Source: Psychrobacter sp. UBA6766
Lineage (GTDB): Bacteria; Pseudomonadota; Gammaproteobacteria; Pseudomonadales; Moraxellaceae
Direction of reading: 5' to 3'
Assembly (NCBI RefSeq): GCF_002453355.1
Contig: NZ_DKGQ01000012.1
Location: forward strand, 1-50,304
Length of the DNA stretch: 50,304 bases
The number at the start of each line of letters is the position of its first letter. Position 1 is the first letter of the stretch. Made by a program: the position numbers and the translations under genes. Below are positions 17,301 to 25,933 of the stretch, piece after piece. The notes below the pieces were generated by a model that saw only the letters and a program-made list of their open reading frames with translations, did no database searches and was not told the origin of the DNA.

Positions 17301-18214
17301 TACCGCCAGTGCCAAATAAACTAGGTCAAGTTATACTCGATGATTATCCCATCACTAACATACTGCCCTATATCGATTGGACGCCATTCTTTATCTCTTG
17401 GGGGCTCGCGGGTAAATACCCAAAAATCTTGCAAGATGACGTGGTTGGTGAAGCAGCGCGTGATTTGTTCGATAATGCCAGTGAATTAATGCAAAAAATG
17501 ATCGATGAAAAATTAATCGTCGCCAAAGGTGTGTTTAAACTCATGCCAGCCCGTCGTACGGGTGCGGATACCGTCACTGTCTATGATAAAGCACCCACTG
17601 ATGGCGGCAAAGCTGAATACCAATTTGAGCATTTACGTCAACAAAGTGACAAAGCAAGTGGTAAACCAAACTTTAGCTTAGCAGACTTCATTTCGCCATC
17701 AGAAACTCATACCGATTATCTGGGTGGTTTTACGGTTTCGATTGTTGGAACAGAGGCGCTTGTTGAACAGTACAAAGCAGCTGGCGACGACTATAATGCC
17801 ATCATGACCCAAGCCTTGTCTGACCGCTTAGCCGAAGCCTTTGCCGAGCATTTGCATGAGCTGATACGTAAAGAGTACTGGGGCTATCAGGCTGAAGAAA
17901 GCCTCACTAATGATGAGATGATTAAAGAAAAATACGTCGGTATCCGCCCTGCTCCTGGCTACCCTGCCTGTCCTGAGCATACCGAAAAAGGCAAGCTGTT
18001 CGAATGGATTGGTACGGGCGATGCTATCGGCACTAAACTGACCGAAAGCTATGCCATGTGGCCGGCGTCCTCCGTCAGTGGATTTTATTATTCACACCCA
18101 GACAGCGTCTACTTTAACGTCGGTAAAATCAGTACCGATCAGTTAGAGAGCTATGCGGAACGTAAGGGTTGGGATACGAAGACTGCTGAGAAGTGGTTAA
18201 ATCCGAATTTGTAG
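14375..18214 (+). CDS. metH: Cobalamin-dependent methionine synthase
   Basis: Transfers a methyl group from methyltetrahydrofolate to homocysteine through cobalamin, making methionine in the cytoplasm. All four modules are present. The homocysteine domain has its zinc cysteines in GFNCALGAD (near residue 295) and GGCCGTTPEH (near 358). The pterin-binding domain follows, then the cobalamin domain with DVHDIGKNIVG (near 810) and the C-terminal AdoMet activation domain with RPAPGYPACPEH (near 1190). From the ATG at 14375 the protein has 1279 residues against about 1227 in E. coli. The first 60 residues look disordered, so the true start may be later. No strong ribosome site marks it. Confidence 0.95.
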   Translation: MTQNTITPPTCSHNHSGVANTDANSNAANVSSTASNFILTPPDVFPYKAQQLTARARITEQMASRIMMLDGAMGTHIQTFKLEEADYRGERFADIKQDVRGNNDLLVLTQPQMIKEIHSAHLEAGADIIETNSFNGTRLSMADYDMQYLVPELNKTAAKIARAAADKYTAKNPEKPRFVAGVIGPTSRTCSLSPDVNDPAFRNITFDELVLNYREATLALIEGGVDILLIETIFDTLNAKAAIFAVTGVFDDIGFELPIMISGTITDASGRTLSGQTAEAFYNSIRHAKPLSVGFNCALGADALRPHIQTLSNIADTYVSAHPNAGLPNEFGEYDETAEETAALLEGFAKAGILNIVGGCCGTTPEHIRQIANMVANYPPRVVPEIAPACRLSGLEPFTITPESLFVNVGERTNVTGSKKFLRLIKTEAYTEALDVARDQVEGGAQIVDINMDEGMLDSKQAMIHFVNLVSGEPDISRVPLMLDSSKWDIIEEGLKRTQGKCVVNSISLKEGEAEFIERAKLCMRYGAAIIVMAFDEDGQADTFERKTEICQRSYDVLVNKVGFPSEDIIFDPNIFAVATGITEHNNYGADFINATKWITDNLPNAMVSGGVSNVSFSFRGNPIREAINSVFLYHAIQNGLTMGIVNPAMLEVYDDIPIEARNAIEDVMLNRNQGESGQEATERLMTIAESYQDGGKKKDSSVDMSWREGTVEERIAHALVKGITTFIDADTKEAWEKYPKPLEVIEGPLMDGMNIVGDLFGAGKMFLPQVVKSARVMKQSVAWLNPYIEAEKVEGEKKGKILMATVKGDVHDIGKNIVGVVLGCNGYEILDLGVMVPCEKILDTAIKEEVDIIGLSGLITPSLDEMVYVAKQMQERGMTLPLMIGGATTSKAHTAVKVEPQYQNDAVIYVSDASRSVGIVTKLLSKEHRQGLIDETREEYIKVRERLAKRQPKAAKISYADSIELGFQYDWDNYVPPVPNKLGQVILDDYPITNILPYIDWTPFFISWGLAGKYPKILQDDVVGEAARDLFDNASELMQKMIDEKLIVAKGVFKLMPARRTGADTVTVYDKAPTDGGKAEYQFEHLRQQSDKASGKPNFSLADFISPSETHTDYLGGFTVSIVGTEALVEQYKAAGDDYNAIMTQALSDRLAEAFAEHLHELIRKEYWGYQAEESLTNDEMIKEKYVGIRPAPGYPACPEHTEKGKLFEWIGTGDAIGTKLTESYAMWPASSVSGFYYSHPDSVYFNVGKISTDQLESYAERKGWDTKTAEKWLNPNL

Positions 18215-18257
18215 GGTTTTGAAATCATCTGACCCGTAGATGTCTTATGAAGATTTT

Positions 18258-18292
18258 TGGCGTGCTTATTTAATATAAGGACGCCATTTTTT
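18258..18292 (+). terminator. Intrinsic terminator of metH
   Basis: Stem TGGCGT-x-CTTAT pairs with ATAAG-x-ACGCCA around TTAAT, followed by a T-run. Confidence 0.9.
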
Positions 18293-18400
18293 TATAAAAT
18301 AATAACAAGCTCTATTTAAGCAAACTTATCGCTAGCTTGATAACAAAATACTTTTATCATTTTATAATGGCATACATGATAAATTATCACCTACTTTATT

Positions 18401-19345
18401 ATGTTGAGAAAGGTTATGAATCAGATTGCCCTAATTTCCAGTTGGATTGGCAAAACTTTTGCAATTTGGGCATTGGTTAGCGCCGTCTTAGGATTTATTT
18501 TTCCTGAATTATTTGCATCATTGGCTTTTTTGATTGTTCCCATATTAGGTATCATCATGTTTGGCATGGGCATGACTCTAAAAACTGAAGACTTTGTAGA
18601 AATCATAAAACGACCCAAGCCCGTATTAATAGGTTTGATAGCCCAATTTACCTTAATGCCATTAATTGCCTATTTCTTGACGATAGTTTTCAACCTTGAC
18701 CCCTTAATAGCAGTTGGGGTTATTTTAGTCGGCTGTTGTCCCGGTGGTACGTCCAGCAATGTAATTACCTTCTTAGCCAAAGGCGATGTGGCGCTAAGTG
18801 TTGCTATCACTTCTATATCTACTTTGCTTGCCCCTTTTTTAACACCAATTTTATTAGATGTATTTGCCGGTCAGCTCATTGATATTGATTTGGTCAGTAT
18901 GATGATGACGATTACTAAAATAGTTATCTTACCGATATTATTGGGTGTTATTTTCCATAGATTTTTAGGTAAGAAGATTGAGTTTGCTATCGACATATTG
19001 CCTATGATTTCAGTATTGGGTATCTCAATTATCATAGCTGCCGTTGTCGCAGTTTCTAAAGCGACTATTCTGGATAGTGGTGTTATCGTATTTATCGTAG
19101 TAGCCTTGCACAATATGATGGGTTATACATTAGGATATTTAATTGCTCGCTTGGCCGGTTTTACTGAGAAGCAACGCCGAGCTATTATGGTTGAAGTGGG
19201 TATGCAAAACTCAGGACTAGGTGCTGCCCTTGCAGCAACTTATTTTAACCCTGTTGCTGCTTTACCTAGTGCGATATTTAGTGTGTGGCACAACTTTAGC
19301 GGGGCGCTCGTGGCAAATATCTTTGCTAAAAAAGATGCTCATTAG
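18401..19345 (+). CDS. Bile acid:sodium symporter (BASS) family transporter
   Basis: A 314-residue inner-membrane protein with nine or ten hydrophobic helices. It has the BASS hallmark GCCPGGTSSNVITFLAKGDVALS (about residues 110-132) and a second conserved stretch VEVGMQNSGLGAALA near residue 267. Bacterial members move pantoate, keto-acids or other organic anions with sodium; the substrate here cannot be assigned. Two starts are possible: the ATG at 18401, and a second at 18416 with AGAAAGG almost touching it. I give the longer frame. It has its own 5' gap after the metH terminator, so it is probably a separate unit. Confidence 0.9.
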   Translation: MLRKVMNQIALISSWIGKTFAIWALVSAVLGFIFPELFASLAFLIVPILGIIMFGMGMTLKTEDFVEIIKRPKPVLIGLIAQFTLMPLIAYFLTIVFNLDPLIAVGVILVGCCPGGTSSNVITFLAKGDVALSVAITSISTLLAPFLTPILLDVFAGQLIDIDLVSMMMTITKIVILPILLGVIFHRFLGKKIEFAIDILPMISVLGISIIIAAVVAVSKATILDSGVIVFIVVALHNMMGYTLGYLIARLAGFTEKQRRAIMVEVGMQNSGLGAALAATYFNPVAALPSAIFSVWHNFSGALVANIFAKKDAH

Positions 19346-19779
19346 GCCAGGCCTTTTAAATTGTGAATCTAAATTACCGCTCCCTCTTCATATCTTCTTA
19401 TATATTGAGCTTGAAAAGGTGGCGGTATGTTATTGTTCCGTCATCTATCTATTAATTCTTGCTTTATCTTTACTTACCACTCCTCATCAATAAAATCTCA
19501 TAATTATTTTCAATTGACTAAGAACCTAGTAGTTCTTAATCCCATTTATAACCTCACTTTTAGCCGATTTTCTAAAACCTCAAGTTTTATTTCTTTTTTT
19601 CATTTATTCGCCTGAAAATAATGATCTTTTCCAGTTGGATTACATAAAAATATTTGTTATATTCATAAAAATACATTTACATATTCTAAATAATAAATAT
19701 TAATAACGCAAAGGAGGGACAAAGACGTCGCTTTTAAAATAAGTAAGCTTTTACATTTTTTATTCAAGGAGAGATAAAA
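19346..19779. other. AT-rich intergenic region
   Basis: 434 bases, markedly AT-rich, with no supportable gene. A perfect-looking ribosome site (AAAGGAGGGA, near 19710) has no start codon after it. The true ribosome site of the next gene (AAGGAG) is near 19767. Confidence 0.5.
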
Positions 19780-21270
19780 ATGAAATCATTCAAATTAGCA
19801 TTATTAGCCATCACTACTTCTCTGCTCTTACAAGGATGTAATGATGATTCCGATTCCTATCAGCCGCCTTCGCAGCCAGACATCAATACTAAAATCGTTG
19901 GCTTATGGAGTAGTGATGATGTCGATAGTGATTTATCAGCAATCGCTTTTTTAGATGATGGGTCTTATGTTCAGGTTCAAGTCAGTGATAATCCAATGAA
20001 CAATCCTGACAACGGTATGGAATGGGGAAAATACAATATTAATAGCAAGACAGGCGAACTGACTACGAAGATTGTTTTTGACAAAAATGGTAACGCTGGA
20101 TTGTCAGACTCTATTGCTCGTTATGCGAAGGTAGCTAATGGCAAGCTTATCTTAGAAGTAGATGAGAATAACAATGGTGTCATAGACAGTAATGAAATAT
20201 ATAAATTCTCGCAAACTCAACAAAAAGGAATGGTAGGTTATTGGAGAGGAGAAGAAACAGACGAAAATCTAGAGTCGGTGGCCTTCTTTGAAAACGGTAC
20301 TTATTTCCATGTTCAAGTTGATGAAGAAAAATCATTAAACAATCCAGAAAATGGTTTGGAATGGGGTAATTACACGATTGATAGTAGTACTGGATTATTA
20401 GAAACCAGTCAACTGTTCGATGATAACGGTATTAACGGATTATCAGAACCACGGACACGTTACGCTCGAGTATCTGACGATAATACGCTTACTATTGAAG
20501 TAGATGAAAATCAGAACGGTATTATCGATGTTGATGAGAATTTTGATTTTTCAAGAGCGATTGTTGATGTCAAACCTGATGATGAGATCGACCCAAAAGA
20601 CATTTTAGGACTTTGGGAAGCTACCCCAGCGAATAATGAACTATCCACTCTAGCTTTTTTAGAGGATGGTACTTATCTTCAAATGCAAGTAGATGAAGAT
20701 CGGTCTTTAAGTGAGCCAGGTAACGGTATGGAGTGGGGTAAATACTCTTTAGGTAAAAACAGTACACTAATAACGAGTCAAACTTACGATGGTAATGACA
20801 CCTCTGGACTATCAGATAATATTTTAAGAACGGTTAAAGTAGTTAATAATACCCTCACCCTTGGTGTTGACGAAAACGATAATGGTGTGATAGACAGTAA
20901 GGAGTATTATACATTCTCAAAAGCAAAATCTGAAAACCTCTTAGGAATTTGGGACTACAAAGAAACTGATCATGAGTTATTAAAATTGATCTTCTTTGAA
21001 AATGGCACTTATGTGCAACTAGAAGTTGATGAAAAACCGCCTTTCGTTGCAGGTAGTCCATTTAGTGGCATGGAATGGGGAGATTATTCTATTAATAACT
21101 TAGGATTATTAACTACTAGCCAACGTTATGATGATAATGGTGAGTCTGGATTATCAGATCCTATTAATAGATATGTTCGAGTATCAAATAATATACTGAC
21201 GCTCGACTTTGATGAAAACTCAAATGGCATGATTGACAGCGATGAAACATTAAATTTTAAACGTCAATAG
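19780..21270 (+). CDS. Four-repeat lipoprotein with EF-hand-like calcium loops
   Basis: I do not recognise a named family. The 496-residue protein begins with a lipoprotein signal (lipobox LQGC, Cys20) and then has four copies of a domain of about 105 residues (41-145, 153-258, 277-380, 389-494). Each opens with G-x-W, contains a core like FLxDGTYxQxQVD, then N-G-M-E-W-G-x-Y, then a Gly-Leu-Ser turn. Each ends with a 12-residue loop fitting the EF-hand/dockerin calcium pattern D-E-N-x-N-G-x-I-D-x-x-E (starting at residues 128, 242, 364 and 478). Calcium binding at the cell surface is inferred. The ATG follows AAGGAG, and flanking DNA is AT-rich, which could mean acquisition by transfer. Confidence 0.85.
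   Translation: MKSFKLALLAITTSLLLQGCNDDSDSYQPPSQPDINTKIVGLWSSDDVDSDLSAIAFLDDGSYVQVQVSDNPMNNPDNGMEWGKYNINSKTGELTTKIVFDKNGNAGLSDSIARYAKVANGKLILEVDENNNGVIDSNEIYKFSQTQQKGMVGYWRGEETDENLESVAFFENGTYFHVQVDEEKSLNNPENGLEWGNYTIDSSTGLLETSQLFDDNGINGLSEPRTRYARVSDDNTLTIEVDENQNGIIDVDENFDFSRAIVDVKPDDEIDPKDILGLWEATPANNELSTLAFLEDGTYLQMQVDEDRSLSEPGNGMEWGKYSLGKNSTLITSQTYDGNDTSGLSDNILRTVKVVNNTLTLGVDENDNGVIDSKEYYTFSKAKSENLLGIWDYKETDHELLKLIFFENGTYVQLEVDEKPPFVAGSPFSGMEWGDYSINNLGLLTTSQRYDDNGESGLSDPINRYVRVSNNILTLDFDENSNGMIDSDETLNFKRQ
19900..21261 (+). repeat. Four tandem repeats of about 105 codons inside the lipoprotein gene
   Basis: Repeat units are at about 19900-20214, 20236-20553, 20608-20919 and 20944-21261. They are clear at protein level but well diverged at DNA level, so the duplications are old and the sequence has been kept by selection. 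Confidence 0.85.
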
Positions 21271-21296
21271 TTACTAAGAATGTAGGATAAAAAATA

Positions 21297-21333
21297 GAAT
21301 TCAGCTGATACATTGATATCGGCTGAATTTTTT
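21297..21333 (+). terminator. Intrinsic terminator of the four-repeat lipoprotein gene
   Basis: AATTCAGCTGAT pairs with ATCGGCTGAATT (one G-T pair), followed by T6. It lies between convergent units. Confidence 0.88.
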
Positions 21334-21342
21334 AATTTTGGG

Positions 21343-21488
21343 CTAGTCGTTCTTTATTTTCCTCCGCCGACAACGCTCAGAGCAATAAATCACTTGCTCC
21401 CAATCCTTTTCCCACTTCTTACGCCAAGCAAACGGCTTTTGGCAAACGGGACAGATTTTTTGCGGACATTCTTTTTCTTGTGCGCCAT
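21343..21488 (-). pseudogene. DUF2256 zinc-ribbon protein, frameshifted by one base
   Basis: Read on the minus strand from the ATG at 21488 the frame starts M-A-H-K-K-K and then loses the family sequence. Starting one base earlier, the frame reads ECPQKICPVCQKPFAWRKKW, then EKDWEQVIYCSERCRRRK and a TAG at 21343-21345. That is the small DUF2256 protein with its four zinc cysteines (CPVC and YCSERC). No start codon exists in the second frame. One missing base in the A-rich stretch near 21471-21480 explains everything and would restore a 48-residue protein. It may be a true lesion, a sequencing error, or rescued by ribosome slippage. AAAGG lies upstream of the ATG. It follows the TolB-like gene on the same strand by 30 bases. 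Confidence 0.85.
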
Positions 21489-21518
21489 GATATTTATTAC
21501 CTTTAGATTAAAAAATTT

Positions 21519-22526
21519 TTAACGACCCCAAATCGGTGAGCGCACAACTCCCCCCGTTTTACTGCTAATCACGTAGCTTGTGTTACCAGATAATGAATGG
21601 ACAACCAAACTGCTGCCCTCTTGATTACTTATTTGAGAAGTCCGTGTCGGATAAACTGCATACTGTCCAGAAGGAGAAAGTCTTGCTGGTTCATCAAGTC
21701 CCGTGTCTGCCAGATTAATGACTTTACCGCTATTGAGCATCATCACCGCTGCTTTTCGACCATTTAAATACGCCAGTTTTTGAGCATCTAGACTCAACTG
21801 TGGACTTGCTGCATAGCCGCCCGTCGATATCAGGGCAGCATGACCGGTCGCAAAGTTATAACGATAAATACTGGGTCGCCCAGCACGGACCTTATCACTG
21901 GTATAAACGAAACTTTGCCCATCGCTCGCATAACTTGGCTGAACTTCGGTACTTGGTAAAGTCGTGAGCTGCTTGGTACTACCATCGCTTAAATTCATCT
22001 CATAAATATCAGCATTGCCACCAACGGTTGAACTATATAGTAGCTTTTTGCTATCGGGTGAAAATGAGGGCGATAAGTTACTACCTTCCGCATTGACGAC
22101 CAAATTGTGGCTGTTACTTTTAACATCATAAATATAAATTTTTGGGTGCATTCGTGCTTCTTGTTTGCTATAAGCAAGCATTTGACCGTCGGCCGACCAC
22201 GCTGGCGCATAGATGTAACCATTTAGCTTATCAATCAATTGGCGATCACTGCCATCAGGTCGGATACGATACAGTGTCGAAATTTTAGCGGCGCCAACCC
22301 CTTGCGCTTCTACATAAGCGATATAACCCTGACGATCTATCGTTGGCATTCCCATGGTAAGCGGATTACTCATATTCATCGTTATCGGTGCTTTGGAAGG
22401 ACTATTTGACATGGTCGTAGTTTGACAGCCCGTTAATGGAGTCAGCGCTAAGAGCATAATAATAGGCATCGTACCGCTGATTACATAACTATCACTAGTT
22501 GACTTTGACAGAACTGTTCTTAACAT
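21519..22526 (-). CDS. TolB-like beta-propeller (PD40) lipoprotein
   Basis: A 335-residue exported protein. A hydrophobic N-terminus ends in a lipobox LTGC (Cys34). The rest is a series of about six WD40-like/PD40 blades with the recurring pattern PxWSPDGQxLAYS and SDGSTKQLT, for example APAWSADGQMLAYS and SPSFSPDSKKLLYSS. It resembles the propeller half of TolB but lacks the TolB N-terminal domain, and it is not beside tol-pal. A periplasmic scaffold or binding role is inferred. The start follows AAGGA. The frameshifted DUF2256 gene lies 30 bases downstream and may share its transcript. Confidence 0.88.
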   Translation of the reverse strand: MLRTVLSKSTSDSYVISGTMPIIMLLALTPLTGCQTTTMSNSPSKAPITMNMSNPLTMGMPTIDRQGYIAYVEAQGVGAAKISTLYRIRPDGSDRQLIDKLNGYIYAPAWSADGQMLAYSKQEARMHPKIYIYDVKSNSHNLVVNAEGSNLSPSFSPDSKKLLYSSTVGGNADIYEMNLSDGSTKQLTTLPSTEVQPSYASDGQSFVYTSDKVRAGRPSIYRYNFATGHAALISTGGYAASPQLSLDAQKLAYLNGRKAAVMMLNSGKVINLADTGLDEPARLSPSGQYAVYPTRTSQISNQEGSSLVVHSLSGNTSYVISSKTGGVVRSPIWGR

Positions 22527-22674
22527 AGGAAAATCCTTAAATAACCTTGAGCCATTTTATTTTAGTGAGTAAATACCTGTGGCCGGGTATGAAATATATA
22601 AGCGTTAAATGCAATAAAAGTAATGAGAAAAATCAATGCTGTCAGTGTAGCTTACATTGCTACATTTTTTAGAC

Positions 22675-22706
22675 AAAAAAATGCCCCACTGCTGAGTGAG
22701 GCACTT
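22675..22706 (-). terminator. Intrinsic terminator of the META-domain gene
   Basis: On the minus strand TGCCTCAC pairs with GTGGGGCA around a six-base loop and is followed by a T-run. Confidence 0.88.
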
Positions 22707-22763
22707 TAATTATAATATTCTGAACTTATAGTTATCCGACCAAAATACGTCTAACCGACTCTA

Positions 22764-23252
22764 TTATTTAGCTACTGCTTTAAAGTGAGCAACTTGATTA
22801 CTGTTTGTAATAGTCAAGATAGGCGTATTGTTAGCATTTTTACTGATGCTATATTTACCTTGAACAGTTGCCATCGTTGCAGTATCGAAACTTGCTTGTG
22901 GCTCAGGGCATGCCATCATAGTAGATAGAACGTTACCCAACTGCAGGTTACCATTCACAACCTTATAGTCAGAACCCATGTTATTACAAGTATTGACGAA
23001 AGCAACACGGTCATTACCGTTATCTTTAAAGAATTTTAGTGTCAAAGGCTTGGCAGGATCAAAGAATAACTGGGTAACTTTTTGACCATTAGTACGCGTA
23101 GCATCAACAAGCTGCCAATCATACGCTTGTAGCATATTAGATGTTAGCGGCTGAGTTACTGGTGAAGTGACAGTGGGCGAAGTCTGACAACCAGCAGCCA
23201 ATGTCCCTACAGCAAGGGTTGCAGCCATCATCATTTTAGTCATGTTTTTCAT
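22764..23252 (-). CDS. META domain lipoprotein (HslJ-like)
   Basis: A 162-residue outer-envelope lipoprotein with signal peptide and lipobox LAAGC (Cys22). A META (DUF306) domain follows, recognisable from NTCNNMGSDYKVVNGNLQLG and the hallmark STMMACPEP near residue 115. META proteins such as E. coli HslJ are linked to stress and novobiocin resistance; the mechanism is unknown. Upstream AGGAG supports the start. It is a single-gene unit with its own terminator. Two cysteines in the domain (in NTCNN and ACPEP) may form a disulfide. Confidence 0.88.
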   Translation of the reverse strand: MKNMTKMMMAATLAVGTLAAGCQTSPTVTSPVTQPLTSNMLQAYDWQLVDATRTNGQKVTQLFFDPAKPLTLKFFKDNGNDRVAFVNTCNNMGSDYKVVNGNLQLGNVLSTMMACPEPQASFDTATMATVQGKYSISKNANNTPILTITNSNQVAHFKAVAK

Positions 23253-23342
23253 ATAAACTCCTAGAAGGGTGAACTTTAAAATAAAAAACAGACATTATCT
23301 GCTATTTTAAAGTTTAATCTTTATTGTGGTTATTTTATTGTT

Positions 23343-23376
23343 TTATTCATTAACTTAAATTATTCATTAACTTAAA
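23343..23376. repeat. Perfect 17-bp tandem duplication
   Basis: Two identical adjacent copies of TTATTCATTAACTTAAA lie in the gap between the foldase gene and the META gene. Confidence 0.92.
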
Positions 23377-23514
23377 CAATGCCGCCATTATGTACAAAGC
23401 ATAGCTGACTGTCATTATAGATTTAGTGTCAATTACAGCAAGATTTGTTCTAATTTACGTCTTTTTTGCTAATATAGCTTGTTAACGAAAGTATTACCTG
23501 GTAATACCTGGCTC

Positions 23515-24621
23515 TTACTCATTTGGCATTTTGGCTTTTTGTTGTTGTAAAGCCGCATATCCCGTCAAACGTTTACGCTCAGCCTCATTAAATAGTTGCT
23601 GCTCAATTTGCTTGATTTGAGTTTGGGCTTGAGTTTTATCGGTGCTTTGACTCAATAAGTGCTGTTTTTGTGATTGATACTGCTTAAAGCGTTGAGCAAA
23701 GCTGGCATCGTCCTCATCCATTTGTGCAAGCCGCGTTGCCGCTGGTGCGCCGACCAGCTCTCGCCGCATTGTAAATAACTCCTCTGCACTGGCCCCTTGT
23801 TGCTTCATCTGCTCTGTACGACTCATCAACTCTGCTAAATTGGCTTGTTGGGCAATATTAGCCTTAATTTCATTGTCCGGCATTCGGCTAATATAATCTT
23901 GCGTTGCTGCTTGTTTTTGGCTATCAGACAGCTGCTGATTTTGGTGAATTCTTATCATCTCCATACTGTAATTATCATATTCATCTGCAGCGCCAAAGAA
24001 TGCAACGATAGTTGCTTTATCAAAATGCTGTTGTCGTAATTTAGCCACATCCTGTTGCTGCTGTGCTACTGTGTTTAAGTCCAGCTCGCCATTTTTGGTC
24101 GCTTGCAATTGTAAATTGCCATAACGGCTTTCTATGGCAGGAATGGCTTTGAGGTAGGCGATGTACTGGTCAAATACCGTCATCGCTTGGCTTGCCGCAG
24201 GCTCTGGCGTATGACTGCGAATATAGCTCTCCACACGAGCATAAATAATCGCTTCATCATCCTCACCTAGCGCTGATAAAAAATAATCAAATAAGCGCCG
24301 TAAACCTTCAGTGACGACCAATTGCTTATTTTCGTCAATAATAATCTCCCCATCGACATCCGTCCCTTGCAAGGAGCGCGGCATATTCTCAAGGCCTGTC
24401 TTAAATTGAGAAGCATTTTGCGTGGATAAGGTGGTCATGTCGTTACTAGGATTCGCCTCGTCTATCGAGTCAGTGCGAGATTGACTGTTCAGCACTGTAG
24501 AACCTGCCTCAGAAGTAGCTTTGCTACTATTAGGTTTAAACCACCAAATAATTACGCCTACTAAAACGACTATTACAATGATGATAATGGGCAAAAATAG
24601 TGAACGGCGATTATTGGACAT
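23515..24621 (-). CDS. Lipase-specific foldase (lipase chaperone) Lif
   Basis: A steric chaperone anchored in the inner membrane that folds the secreted lipase in the periplasm. From the chosen ATG at 24621 the product has 368 residues: one transmembrane anchor (about 8-28), a variable linker and a long helical domain. The diagnostic motif R-x-x-F-D-Y-F-L-S-A is exact at residues 108-117. In-frame ATGs upstream (24660, 24714) lack a better ribosome site. It lies directly behind the lipase gene on the same strand, with about 155 bases between the two coding regions. Confidence 0.93.
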   Translation of the reverse strand: MSNNRRSLFLPIIIIVIVVLVGVIIWWFKPNSSKATSEAGSTVLNSQSRTDSIDEANPSNDMTTLSTQNASQFKTGLENMPRSLQGTDVDGEIIIDENKQLVVTEGLRRLFDYFLSALGEDDEAIIYARVESYIRSHTPEPAASQAMTVFDQYIAYLKAIPAIESRYGNLQLQATKNGELDLNTVAQQQQDVAKLRQQHFDKATIVAFFGAADEYDNYSMEMIRIHQNQQLSDSQKQAATQDYISRMPDNEIKANIAQQANLAELMSRTEQMKQQGASAEELFTMRRELVGAPAATRLAQMDEDDASFAQRFKQYQSQKQHLLSQSTDKTQAQTQIKQIEQQLFNEAERKRLTGYAALQQQKAKMPNE

Positions 24622-24776
24622 AATAAAAATATCTTCTGTAATAAATTGGTCTATAGACATTCTTGTGATAAAAAATAGGGCCAACGCTATTGACCCTGTT
24701 TCTATATAGACCAAACGCCCTATAAACCAGACGCACTCAAGGCAATAGCAGGCTTATGCTATTTTTACGAGGCACT

Positions 24777-25865
24777 TTATAGATTGGCTTTTTTGAGGCG
24801 GTTGACTTGGTCACGGTACAAGGTTTTTGGATCGGGCTGTCCCCATGCGGTTAAACCCAGTACCTGATTGGCCGAATCTAAATGATTCATGCGGTAGTTA
24901 TCACGAACTACGTAGCCGAGTCGGCTTGAGCAGGCCGATACCAAGCCATCATTGGGATCTCCGTCAAACGTTGTTCCGGTCAACGCAAGCATATAATCAC
25001 TGGGATCAAGACCATTGGTGACCTGACCAATACCGCTAAAAGAATAATATTTGATACCGTTGACTTCGGTATTTACCGGCTGACCACAGTAGCTAGTCGG
25101 CATTGCTGCTGGAAATTTAGCATTAAATGTAGCGGCATAATCGGTCGATAATGCTTGGACTGCTTTCCAACCATCTTGCTGTTGTAAGTCTTTAAAGCTG
25201 ATACCGGCGCTGATATCCATAAAGCCACCGACAAACTTAAAGAAACCCAGAGCAATCTGCGAGCCCACATTAAACTCGCCTTCTCCATAGCCGTCATTCG
25301 CGCTGCCTTCAACCACTTGTTTGATGACCCAATCGCCCATTTTTGAGCCCTGCTCAGGACTGGAAATGGCCGTGACTGATGCCACATATTCTGGCGCTAC
25401 TCCAGCCACATATCGAATATCAATTCCGCCTTGGCTATGTCCAAGTAAATTAACTTTGGGACTGCCGGAGATGGCACTGATGGTTTTGACTTGTTGCAGT
25501 AATTGCTCACCGCGAAACTCACTATTATTCACTGAGGAGGTCTTGGTCGTATAGACCTGACTGCCGCCACTCATCAAAGTTTCAGGAATACCATAAAAAT
25601 AATCCATCAACCCGAAAGCCTTGGTAAATCCGCCAAGACCATGGGCCATAACAATAGGATATTTGGTATCGGTATGCTTGGAAGTCCAAGATTTGCTACT
25701 GACCAGTTTACAACCAGTCGGATTGGCACAATTATAGTATTGACCCGCCGCTTGGGCAGAAGTCGTTTGCATTACCATCATGACAACGCCGACTCCGATA
25801 GTACCTAGAGTAGGCAGAAATACGCTTGGCGTGACTGCCGCGCGAAGATAAGATTTTCGGCTCAT
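24777..25865 (-). CDS. Secreted triacylglycerol lipase, family I
   Basis: Hydrolyses ester bonds of fats outside the cell. The 362-residue precursor has a long signal peptide cut near AQA (residues 38-40). The oxyanion segment HGLGG is at 75-79. The catalytic triad is Ser144 in GHSQG, Asp306 in NDGLV and His328 in MNHLD. Cys260 and Cys312 fit the conserved disulfide of family I.1/I.2 lipases, and Asp303/Asp306 neighbours fit the calcium site. An additional pair, Cys46 and Cys52, sits at the mature N-terminus. AAGGA precedes the ATG. Foldase dependence is supported by the adjacent lif gene. Confidence 0.95.
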   Translation of the reverse strand: MSRKSYLRAAVTPSVFLPTLGTIGVGVVMMVMQTTSAQAAGQYYNCANPTGCKLVSSKSWTSKHTDTKYPIVMAHGLGGFTKAFGLMDYFYGIPETLMSGGSQVYTTKTSSVNNSEFRGEQLLQQVKTISAISGSPKVNLLGHSQGGIDIRYVAGVAPEYVASVTAISSPEQGSKMGDWVIKQVVEGSANDGYGEGEFNVGSQIALGFFKFVGGFMDISAGISFKDLQQQDGWKAVQALSTDYAATFNAKFPAAMPTSYCGQPVNTEVNGIKYYSFSGIGQVTNGLDPSDYMLALTGTTFDGDPNDGLVSACSSRLGYVVRDNYRMNHLDSANQVLGLTAWGQPDPKTLYRDQVNRLKKANL

Positions 25866-25933
25866 AACAACATCCTTGTTATCGTGAAAATAAGGTTTTT
25901 AAAGGTTTACCTAATATAACTTATATACAGAAC

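Noticed and set aside
19704..19720. Strong ribosome-site-like AAAGGAGGGA as sign of a small gene
   Set aside because: No start codon follows at a usable distance.
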